The notes beneath the pieces are model-generated. The model ran no database searches, was not told the origin of the DNA, and saw nothing but the letters and a program-made list of their open reading frames with translations. From NCBI GenBank assembly GCA_965229505.1, contig OZ245881.1, positions 4,588,001 to 4,652,000 on the forward strand: DNA of 64,000 bases, in the 5' to 3' direction. Position numbers and translations under genes: made by a program. Below, piece after piece: positions 24,747-32,178 of the stretch; the first letter of the stretch is position 1; the number at the start of each line of letters is the position of its first letter. The DNA is from UBA6059 sp040219045. Lineage in GTDB: Bacteria > Bacteroidota > Bacteroidia > Cytophagales > Cyclobacteriaceae.

Positions 24747-27125
24747 CTAGTTTGACTGTCCATTTTGCATTGCCTGCCATACGCGCTCACTGATCAAAGG
24801 CATCTGTATGTCCTTGACCTTGTGACCACCTTTCCAGAGCGCGTCGATCACGGCATTGACCACCGCTGGTGTGGAGCCTATACATCCGGCCTCTCCAGCA
24901 CCTTTCACGCCCAGTGGGTTGTGAGGGCAGGGGGTGACCGTGCGATCCACTTCGAAACTTGGGAAGTCGTCCGCTCTTGGCATGGCATAGTCCATAAATG
25001 AGGCGTTCATCAGCGTACCCGAATCACTATAAACAGTACCCTCAAATAGCGCCTGTCCAATGCCTTGTGCCAATCCACCATGGATCTGGCCATCCACAAT
25101 CATAGGGTTGATGATATTTCCTACATCATCTACCGCAATGAACCTTTTCAATTTCACCTGGCCTGTTTCCTTGTCTACTTCGACGATAGCCACATGGCAA
25201 CCGAATGGGTAGGTGAAGTTGGCCGGGTCATAGAAACTGGAGAAGTCCAGTCCTGGCTCCAGATCAGCGGGATAGTCATGAGGGACATAGGCTGTCAGTG
25301 ATACATCACCGAAGGAGATGGACTTGTCCGTTCCCTTCACCGTCCACTTGCCTTCTGCGTATTCCAGGTCTTCAACCCTTGACTCCAGCTTATGCGCAGC
25401 GATTTTGGCACCTTTCTCAATTACCTTGTCGATACTCTTGACGATGGCTGATCCACCTACCGCCAATGATCGGGAACCGTAGGTACCCATGCCGAAAGCG
25501 ACAGCTTCTGAATCACCATGAACGATCTCTACGTCCTCCAGCGGAATGCCCAATCGATCCGCAACCACCTGAGCGAAGGTTGTCTCGTGACCCTGTCCGT
25601 GGCTATGCGATCCGGAGTATACACTCACTTTTCCGGTAGGCTGTACGCGCACCTGCGCTGACTCGAATAGCCCTGCACGTGCACCCAATGCACCTACCAC
25701 TGCTGACGGTGCGATACCACAAGCCTCGATGTAGGTGGAGAAGCCAATACCTAGCAGCTTGCCGTTGTTCGATGCGGCTTGTTCTTTTCTGAACTCTTCA
25801 TAGCCGACCATCTTGAGCGCTTTGTCAACAACACCATTGTAGTCGCCACTATCGTACTGAAGTGCCACTCTGGTCTGGTAGCCGGGCTCTTTGACACCAT
25901 CAAACTTAGGAATGAAGTTGATCTTGCGGAGCTCGACCGGATCCATATCCATCTCCAGTGCGGCCAAATCAAGTAGCCTTTCCAATTGGTAGGTAGCTTC
26001 CGGCCTTCCTGCCCCTCGGTAAGCATCCACAGCATTGGTGTGGGTGAAAACTCCTGTCACATCCACGTTGATCAACGGGGTGGTGTAGAGGCCCTGCATG
26101 AGGGTGCCATGAAGATAAGTAGGTACGGCGGGAGCGAAGGTGCTCAAGTATGCGCCTAGATTAGCGAAGGTCGTCGACTGTAGTGCTGTGATCTTGCCAT
26201 CCTTGTCAAAACCCATCTGGACGGATGTTTTGTGGTCACGGCCGTGAGCATCAGTCATGAAGCTCTCAGAACGCTCAGCTGTCCATTTGATGGGCCTATT
26301 GATCTCTCTGGAAGCCCAGATCACCATGGCTTCTTCAGCATAATGGAAGATCTTGCTACCAAAACCACCACCGACATCAGGCGCGACTACCCGTACTTTG
26401 TGTTCTGGTAAGCCCAAAACGAAAGCGCACAGAAGTAGTCTTGTTAGGTGAGGGTTTTGGGATGTGGTATATAGCGTGAATTTGTCATGTGATTCTTCAT
26501 AATGACCTACTGCCGAGCGCGGCTCGATAGCATTGGGTACCACGCGCTGATTGGTCAGGTCGAGCGAGGTGACGTGATGAGATGATTTCAGCGCTGCTGC
26601 TACCTGATCTTTTGGATCACCAAGCTCCCAGTCGAAGCAGATGTTGTTGGGCGCATCATCATGAACCAACGGTGCACCATCTTTGACGGCTTTTTTTGGG
26701 TCAGTAACAGATTCAAGATCTTCATAATCTACGGCGACCTTTTCGACGGCATCTTTCGCGGAAGCGTAATCTTCGGCAATGATGAAAGCCACACCATCAC
26801 CCATGTGGAGCACTTTATCCTTTACCAGAATAGGGTGAGGGGGTTCTTTCATGGTATCACCATTCTTGAAGTTGACCTGCCAACCACAAGGCACGCCGTT
26901 GATACCGGCAGCTGCGATATCTGCACCTGTGAAGACTTTTATTACCCCCGGCGAAGATTCTGCTTCGCTTATATCTATCGACTTGATTCGCGCATGCGCA
27001 TAAGGACTCCTCACGAAGATGCCATGCGTCATATTGGGTAGCTTGATGTCGTCTGTATAATTTCCTTTACCAGTAATGAATCGTTTATCCTCGACTCTCT
27101 TGACTGATTTTCCTATATAGCTCAT
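24747..27125 (-). CDS. coxL: CoxL-like large molybdopterin subunit, form II type
   Basis: The catalytic subunit of a xanthine oxidase-family molybdenum hydroxylase has 792 residues, normal length. The active-site loop reads AYRGAGRPEATYQLE, the form II signature; the true CO-oxidising form I has AYRCSFR with the copper-binding Cys. The catalytic Glu lies in GVKGAGEAGCIGSTP near the C-terminus, and PDVGGGFGSK and RSLAVGGSA are Mo-cofactor contact regions. The substrate is therefore unknown; form II enzymes may hydroxylate aromatic or heterocyclic compounds. Operon: after coxS by 16 bases, before coxM by 12. Confidence 0.93.
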   Translation of the reverse strand: MSYIGKSVKRVEDKRFITGKGNYTDDIKLPNMTHGIFVRSPYAHARIKSIDISEAESSPGVIKVFTGADIAAAGINGVPCGWQVNFKNGDTMKEPPHPILVKDKVLHMGDGVAFIIAEDYASAKDAVEKVAVDYEDLESVTDPKKAVKDGAPLVHDDAPNNICFDWELGDPKDQVAAALKSSHHVTSLDLTNQRVVPNAIEPRSAVGHYEESHDKFTLYTTSQNPHLTRLLLCAFVLGLPEHKVRVVAPDVGGGFGSKIFHYAEEAMVIWASREINRPIKWTAERSESFMTDAHGRDHKTSVQMGFDKDGKITALQSTTFANLGAYLSTFAPAVPTYLHGTLMQGLYTTPLINVDVTGVFTHTNAVDAYRGAGRPEATYQLERLLDLAALEMDMDPVELRKINFIPKFDGVKEPGYQTRVALQYDSGDYNGVVDKALKMVGYEEFRKEQAASNNGKLLGIGFSTYIEACGIAPSAVVGALGARAGLFESAQVRVQPTGKVSVYSGSHSHGQGHETTFAQVVADRLGIPLEDVEIVHGDSEAVAFGMGTYGSRSLAVGGSAIVKSIDKVIEKGAKIAAHKLESRVEDLEYAEGKWTVKGTDKSISFGDVSLTAYVPHDYPADLEPGLDFSSFYDPANFTYPFGCHVAIVEVDKETGQVKLKRFIAVDDVGNIINPMIVDGQIHGGLAQGIGQALFEGTVYSDSGTLMNASFMDYAMPRADDFPSFEVDRTVTPCPHNPLGVKGAGEAGCIGSTPAVVNAVIDALWKGGHKVKDIQMPLISERVWQAMQNGQSN

Positions 27126-27141
27126 ATCTCAATTGTCTTAG

Positions 27142-27603
27142 TTAACCATTCATTTTATTAGCAGCATACTGTACCGCTTTCACAATATTGTGATAACCGG
27201 TGCATCTGCAGAAGTTGCCTTCCAGCGACTCTCGTATCTCTTGCTCTGAGGGGTTGCTATTTCGCGATAGCAAGTCAGCAGCGGTCATGATCATACCGGG
27301 AGTACAAAACCCACACTGCAGCCCATGTTCTTCTTTGAAACCTTCCTGCAGCGGGTGCAGGCTGCCATTGCTCATGCCTTCAATAGTCTTTACTTCTTCT
27401 CCATCCACCTGTGCAGCGAGTACAGTGCATGATTTCACCGCCTTACCGTTGAGTAGGACGGTGCAGGCGCCACAGCCACTAGTGTCACAACCAATATGGG
27501 TGCCGGTCAGGCTCAACTCCTCCCGCAGAAAAGCAGAGAGCATGGTTCGGTCTTCAATCTCCCGAGCCACTTCTTTTCCATTTACTGTAGTTGTTATGTT
27601 CAT
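27142..27603 (-). CDS. coxS: CoxS-like [2Fe-2S] small subunit
   Basis: The small subunit has two iron-sulfur clusters. The plant-ferredoxin-type Cys residues are C39, C44, C47 and C59 (GCDTSGCGACT), and the second set is C97, C100, C132 and C134 (QCGFCTPG and FCRCTGYHN). All eight ligands are present. The 153 residues are normal. It is the first gene of the coxS-L-M operon and should relay electrons from molybdenum to FAD. Confidence 0.95.
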   Translation of the reverse strand: MNITTTVNGKEVAREIEDRTMLSAFLREELSLTGTHIGCDTSGCGACTVLLNGKAVKSCTVLAAQVDGEEVKTIEGMSNGSLHPLQEGFKEEHGLQCGFCTPGMIMTAADLLSRNSNPSEQEIRESLEGNFCRCTGYHNIVKAVQYAANKMNG

Positions 27604-27730
27604 TTATTATAATTTTAAATTGATCACAATTAAGATATGAAAATTCTATTTTTCGCTCGATTGAAGTCTCTATTTTATGATTATTTAAACTGAGTCCAAA
27701 TAGTATTTGGTCATAGACTGATATTTCCAT

Positions 27731-28384
27731 ATGAAAAAGGTTTACGTATTTGATGCTTATGGTACGCTATTCAAAGTGAGTACCGAGATACCAGGATTAA
27801 AGAAGCGCTCTGTAGCTGCTGTGAACAGGATTCAGGAGCTTTGGCGGGTTCGGCAACTGGAATATAGCTGGCTAATGACCTGCATGGGCAAATGGAAAGA
27901 CTTCAATGAAGTGACCGAACAAGCCCTTGATTATGCTATGGCATGTAACAATGTGAATGATCCGTGGCTTAAAGAACAATTATTGAGCATTTATGCAGCT
28001 CCGTCGACCTTTGACGATGTGATACCTTTTCTTAAAAAGCTGGCTAAAGAGGAACAGCAAACAGCTATACTATCGAATGGTGTAGAGGAGACCTTGTTAG
28101 AGGGAACGAAAGTGGCAAAAGTAAATAAACTGATCGGTCAAATTTTATCTGCTGACAAAGTGAGAGTATATAAGCCTTCTCGATCAGTTTACAACCTAGT
28201 GAATCAAACTTTCGATTGTAAGAGTGAAGACGTGATTTTCTTTTCAGCTAACGCCTGGGATATCTGTGGCGCAAGTAGCTTTGGTTTCAACACGGTTTGG
28301 GTCAATCGTGGGGGTGGCCCTTTCGAAAAGATGGATTGCGAGCCGGGTCAGGTTGTGGGTGACCTATCGGAATATTTGGATTAG
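27731..28384 (+). CDS. HAD-superfamily haloacid-dehalogenase-type II enzyme
   Basis: The 217-residue protein has the HAD motifs in order: motif I FDAYGTLF (nucleophile Asp near residue 8), motif II ILSNG, a Lys-containing KPSRSVYNLV, and SANAWDICGASSFGFNTVWVNRG, which is the type II haloacid dehalogenase active-site text. Such enzymes hydrolyse L-2-haloacids, but many members are phosphatases. It diverges from coxS with 127 bases between and is the only non-cox gene in the locus other than the propeller. The substrate is not shown by the sequence. Confidence 0.85.
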   Translation: MKKVYVFDAYGTLFKVSTEIPGLKKRSVAAVNRIQELWRVRQLEYSWLMTCMGKWKDFNEVTEQALDYAMACNNVNDPWLKEQLLSIYAAPSTFDDVIPFLKKLAKEEQQTAILSNGVEETLLEGTKVAKVNKLIGQILSADKVRVYKPSRSVYNLVNQTFDCKSEDVIFFSANAWDICGASSFGFNTVWVNRGGGPFEKMDCEPGQVVGDLSEYLD

Positions 28385-28388
28385 TATA

Positions 28389-28481
28389 GAGTACAGGGTA
28401 CTAAGTATTATGTATTAAGATCGCTATTGCCGAGTCGACTATTTTTGAAGCTATCGACATTGTACTTTATACCTTGTACTC
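28389..28481. repeat. 19-bp imperfect inverted repeat between convergent genes
   Basis: The arms at 28389-28407 and 28463-28481 match at 16 of 19 positions (GAGTACAGGGTA and its inverted partner). They are 55 bases apart and fill the 101-base gap between the HAD and XdhC genes. It may be a bidirectional terminator or a small repeat element. Confidence 0.45.
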
Positions 28482-28485
28482 AGCA

Positions 28486-29511
28486 CTACTTTCCCCCATT
28501 CTTCACTTCAATAATTTGACTCATTATCGACAGTGCTATCTCTCTGGCAGACTTGGCATGGATAGGTAGCCCAATTGGCGCATGAATTTGATCAATCATT
28601 TCCTGACTAACGCCTTTCTCAAGTAATCTGGCAATTCGTTTGGCGTGTGTTTTCCTGCTTCCAAGCGCACCAATATAGCCGACTCCAGCAGGCAGCAGGA
28701 TGTCCAGGGCATTGTCATCGATCTTTGGGTCATGGGACAGTATTGCGCAGAAAGTATAGGCATCTAATGGAAACTGATCCAGTACTTCTGACGGATAAGC
28801 TTCCAGAATCTGAGAAGGCGGGGAGGTAAAGGATATGTTGTTAGCAAAGTAGCCGCGAGGATCTATCACCACTGTTTCAAATCCAAACATATTTCCTAAT
28901 GCAACCAGATCCACGGTGATGTGCGCGGCTCCTATGACAAGCAATAGACTCTTTCTTGGATAGATTTGAATGAAATAGGTTTTTCCATCTTGTTCAACAG
29001 TTCGATGGGTTCTTTGATTATAGGCTTCCTTAGCTTGGCTTAGTAATTCTTCCGATACTTTATCACCTATAACTTCCTGTTGTTCAGTAATTAATGAATT
29101 ACTACTTAAACCATCTTCAAGACTTGTGATCAGTATAGAAGATTTATTGTTTTCCACATTTTCTTTCAAGGTGGACCAGACCGGATCATTGATGAAATCT
29201 GCCCGCTGTATAAATACCTGGAGGCTTCCACCACATGAGAGCCCCACGGACCAGGCCTCTTCATCAGACACCCCAAACTTCAGGTGCTTGGAGTTTTCTT
29301 GTTCCGATAGGGCATTAGCAGCCTTGACCACAGCAGCTTCCACGCACCCTCCGCTCACTGAGCCAGAGAGTTTGCCTTCAGCGTTAATTAGCATAGTACT
29401 TCCGGTAGGTCGTGGAGAGGAACCCCAGGTTTGTATCACCCTGGCTACAGTAATGGGTTGATTGGTTTTTGTCCAGTTCTGAAGGTCAGTGAGTAATTCG
29501 TGCATAGACAT
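28486..29511 (-). CDS. xdhC: XdhC/CoxF-family molybdenum cofactor maturation protein
   Basis: XdhC-type proteins bind Moco, protect it and help sulfurate it before insertion into xanthine dehydrogenase-family enzymes. The N-terminal XdhC domain shows TWGSSPRPTGSTMLI and GSVSGGCVEAAVV; the C-terminal Rossmann domain shows LLVIGAAHITVDLVALG and ALGSRKTHAKRIARLL. The start at the ATG at 29511 gives 341 residues; the TTG at 29523 is longer and the ATG at 29505 shorter. It lies between the HAD gene (convergent) and the propeller gene (divergent). Confidence 0.92.
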   Translation of the reverse strand: MSMHELLTDLQNWTKTNQPITVARVIQTWGSSPRPTGSTMLINAEGKLSGSVSGGCVEAAVVKAANALSEQENSKHLKFGVSDEEAWSVGLSCGGSLQVFIQRADFINDPVWSTLKENVENNKSSILITSLEDGLSSNSLITEQQEVIGDKVSEELLSQAKEAYNQRTHRTVEQDGKTYFIQIYPRKSLLLVIGAAHITVDLVALGNMFGFETVVIDPRGYFANNISFTSPPSQILEAYPSEVLDQFPLDAYTFCAILSHDPKIDDNALDILLPAGVGYIGALGSRKTHAKRIARLLEKGVSQEMIDQIHAPIGLPIHAKSAREIALSIMSQIIEVKNGGK

Positions 29512-29660
29512 GTAAATTAACAAGATGCTGTCAAATTTCAGAGGAAGGATTATAGTTAGGCAGATTATGGATTAAGTAGGGAAAACGTGCTCGATCTGTG
29601 ATGGGTAAATGCCCAAGGGATCGAAAGAACTAATTGAAACAAGTCTATTATATTGGCAGC

Positions 29661-30761
29661 ATGAGTGAAGGAAAACCATATTTTCTCATTGGGACGGCTA
29701 AAGGCTTAGTGATTTATAAGAAGGTCGGTGAAGAGCTGCCCAACTTATCTGCCATACATTTCGCGGGCTTTTCTATCAACATGCTGTTCGTTGATGAGCG
29801 CAATGGTCGATGGTGGGCTGGCATCTCACATAAGCACTGGGGACAGAAACTGCATTATACGGATGACCTTGGAGCGACCTGGCAGAATGCTGTGATACCC
29901 AAGTTTGATGGTGAGCTGATGCCTGATGGAAAGCCTGCCCGGCTTAGGGGATTGTGGTGCATGCAACATGGAGGTACAGACCACCCTGACCGATTGTGGC
30001 TGGGCACTGATCCCGGAGGACTGTTTCGGTCAGAGGACAATGGTCAATCATGGCAGTTGGTGGAAAGCCTGTGGAATCACGCCAGCCGGCAAGAAGAAGG
30101 AAAATGGTTTGGTGCCGGAAGCGATTTTCCGTTCATACACTCGATAGAACGACACCCGACTGATAGTGATCATATCTACATAGCTGTGAGCTGTGCCGGG
30201 GTGTTCGAAACACATGATGCTGGGCGTAGTTGGGCTGCCAGGAACAACGGTCTCATCGCAGCTTATCTGCCGAACCCTGATGTGGAGGTGGGTCATGATC
30301 CTCACAAGCTGATCATCTGCAAAACTGATCCACAAATACTATGGCAACAGAACCATTGTGGTATATTCTTCTCAAGAGATGGTGGTAATCAATGGATTGA
30401 TGTCTCTGAGAGGAAGGGTATACCCAACTATGGTTTTAGTATTGTCATTGATCATGAAGACCCGTCCAGAGCCTGGGTGATTCCGGTAGAGAGTGATGAG
30501 AGCAGGATAGCACCGGGGCTGAAAATGGAGGTCTATCACACGGAGGATTTTGGAAAGACCTGGAGAAGTGAGAGCGAAGGGCTGCCAACAGAACAAGTCT
30601 TTGATATCGTATTGCGTCAGGCCTTTGACCTGGGACCCGGTGGTTTTATGATGGGGACTACCAATGGCAATGTTTTCTATTCTGATAAGGAAAAAATGGA
30701 CTGGCGGATGATTACCAGTCATTTGACAAAAGTCAATGTGATTATTTCTACCTTAGTCTAA
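29661..30761 (+). CDS. Cytoplasmic BNR/sortilin-like beta-propeller protein in the cox locus
   Basis: The 366-residue product starts at the ATG at 29661 (MSEGKPYFLIGTAKG); the earlier TTG at 29634 adds nine residues. BNR/Asp-box blades are visible: TDDLGATWQNAV, SEDNGQSWQLVE, HDAGRSWAARNN, SRDGGNQWIDVS and TEDFGKTWRSES, which makes about five to seven blades. There is no signal peptide, so it should be cytoplasmic, unlike most BNR proteins. It lies between XdhC and CoxG, and the context suggests a role in maturation or scaffolding of the hydroxylase. That role is inference. Confidence 0.8.
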   Translation: MSEGKPYFLIGTAKGLVIYKKVGEELPNLSAIHFAGFSINMLFVDERNGRWWAGISHKHWGQKLHYTDDLGATWQNAVIPKFDGELMPDGKPARLRGLWCMQHGGTDHPDRLWLGTDPGGLFRSEDNGQSWQLVESLWNHASRQEEGKWFGAGSDFPFIHSIERHPTDSDHIYIAVSCAGVFETHDAGRSWAARNNGLIAAYLPNPDVEVGHDPHKLIICKTDPQILWQQNHCGIFFSRDGGNQWIDVSERKGIPNYGFSIVIDHEDPSRAWVIPVESDESRIAPGLKMEVYHTEDFGKTWRSESEGLPTEQVFDIVLRQAFDLGPGGFMMGTTNGNVFYSDKEKMDWRMITSHLTKVNVIISTLV

Positions 30762-30833
30762 ACCCGGAGAGAATGAAAAACTCATCAATTATTCTGAGAA
30801 ATACTTAAAGAGTTCTATACAGTTAATACCAAT

Positions 30834-31379
30834 ATGGAAGCAACAATCACGAAACAATTCACACTAGAACAACCTATCGCAAAAGTATGGAATGCCCTGA
30901 GCAACCCGATGGAAATAGCAGGTTGCGTGCCAGGAGCCACGATTACGGAGAAGATTGACGATAGGAACTACAAGGGAGAGGTATCTGTAAAGTTTGGCCC
31001 GGTCAAAGCCAAGTACAACGGTGAGATCACCATCGCTGAGATGGACAATGACAATCACCACATGTCCCTGAAGGGCAGGGGACTCGACTCAAAGGGTAAG
31101 GGAAGTGCTGATATGACTATGCGAGGTGCGGTAGTAAGTACAGGTGAGTCTACTACAGAGGTCGATTTCAAGATGGAAGTCAAGATTCAGGGTACCCTCG
31201 CGCAATTTGGATCCAGATTGATCAATGACGTTTCCGATCAGCTCATGAAGCAGTTTATTGAAAATTTCAAGAAACTGCTTGAAGGAAGCGAAGTGGACAA
31301 TACACTGAAAGCCGGATCAATGATGGGGTCAGTGATTCAAAGTAAGGTATCAGGTATGTTTAAGAAGAAGGAAGAGTAG
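30834..31379 (+). CDS. coxG: CoxG-like SRPBCC-fold protein
   Basis: CoxG-family proteins are accessory to CO dehydrogenase-type enzymes and may anchor them to the membrane. The 181-residue protein has the family opening PIAKVWNALSNPMEIAGCVPGA, shown here only as NPMEIAGCVPGA, plus YKGEVSVKFGPVKAKYNGE and STTEVDFKMEVKIQGTLAQFG, shown as EVKIQGTLAQFG. The C-terminal tail ends in a Lys/Glu-rich stretch after an amphipathic helix, which could touch the membrane. It follows the propeller gene after 72 bases in the same direction, and a 14-bp hairpin closes the unit. Confidence 0.92.
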   Translation: MEATITKQFTLEQPIAKVWNALSNPMEIAGCVPGATITEKIDDRNYKGEVSVKFGPVKAKYNGEITIAEMDNDNHHMSLKGRGLDSKGKGSADMTMRGAVVSTGESTTEVDFKMEVKIQGTLAQFGSRLINDVSDQLMKQFIENFKKLLEGSEVDNTLKAGSMMGSVIQSKVSGMFKKKEE

Positions 31380-31404
31380 GAATGATCATTGCTGTTCTCG
31401 GCTC

Positions 31405-31440
31405 TTGCAAAGCGTACCGATAGAAAGGTACGCTTTGCAA
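31405..31440. terminator. 14-bp perfect hairpin after coxG
   Basis: TTGCAAAGCGTACC (31405-31418) and GGTACGCTTTGCAA (31427-31440) are exact inverted copies with an 8-base loop. No T tract follows on either strand, so it may be a processing barrier rather than a classic terminator. Confidence 0.55.
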
Positions 31441-31492
31441 AAGCGCCCCAAAATGCTGGCCAAAGCATACACCAATAGGATGCTTACAAAAA

Positions 31493-31519
31493 AAAGCGAT
31501 AGGTCGTCCCCATCGCTTT
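31493..31519 (-). terminator. Terminator of the cyclophilin gene
   Basis: On the minus strand AAAGCGAT and ATCGCTTT form an 8-bp stem with an 11-base loop, followed by a run of T. It lies 22 bases after the cyclophilin stop. Confidence 0.75.
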
Positions 31520-31541
31520 CAAATTCTGATAAGGATAAGAA

Positions 31542-31979
31542 CTATCCCTCGTGAACGATCACTTTGTCCATTTTGTCACCTTGCTTAATAGCACCAATTA
31601 CCTCAAGACCTTCCACTACCTTACCAAATACGGTATGATTTCTGTCTAAATGAGAGGTGTTGTCTCTGCTGTGACATACGAAGAACTGAGAGCCTCCGGT
31701 ATTGCGTCCGGCATGGGCCATTGACAATACACCACGGTCATGGTACTGATTGTCGCCATCCAGCTCACAGTCGATGGTGTAGCCAGGTCCGCCTGCACCA
31801 GTGCCGTCAGGACAACCACCCTGAATCACGAAATTGGGGATCACTCTGTGGAAGGTAAGGCCGTCATAGAAGCCCTTCTTGGCTAGATCGGTGAAGTTCT
31901 TTACCGCTTTAGGAGCGTCTTTTTCGAAGAATTCAATCTTCATCGTACCCTTTTGGGTTTGTATTTCTGCTGTTTTCAT
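31542..31979 (-). CDS. Peptidyl-prolyl cis-trans isomerase, cyclophilin type
   Basis: The 145-residue enzyme speeds Xaa-Pro isomerisation during folding. The family text is clear: FTDLAKKGFYDGLTFHRVIPNF with the catalytic Arg (as in FHRVI), IQGGCPDGTGAGGPGY, SMAHAGRNTGGSQFFV and HTVFGKVVEGL. No signal peptide is present, so it is the cytosolic PpiB type. It stands alone, with a good terminator behind it. Confidence 0.95.
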   Translation of the reverse strand: MKTAEIQTQKGTMKIEFFEKDAPKAVKNFTDLAKKGFYDGLTFHRVIPNFVIQGGCPDGTGAGGPGYTIDCELDGDNQYHDRGVLSMAHAGRNTGGSQFFVCHSRDNTSHLDRNHTVFGKVVEGLEVIGAIKQGDKMDKVIVHEG

Positions 31980-32178
31980 CTGATTATTTTGATTCTACCG
32001 CGAATTTAATGAGAAACATAGAAAGTGCCATTACCGACGCTAATATCAACGCCTTACTGAGTGGTTAGATGGCTGACTTACATTAGGCACTATCCAGTTT
32101 TATACGAGCGGCAATACCTCTTCCTACGGAGTTTGCTAATTTCACTTTCTGATTATTCAGACATAAAAACCAAGTCAT

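Noticed and set aside
24747..27125. Calling the large subunit a true aerobic CO dehydrogenase
   Set aside because: The active-site loop reads AYRGAGR (form II), without the copper-binding Cys of AYRCSFR.
31405..31440. Classic Rho-independent terminator after coxG
   Set aside because: The stem is excellent but no T tract follows on either strand, so it is listed only as terminator-like.
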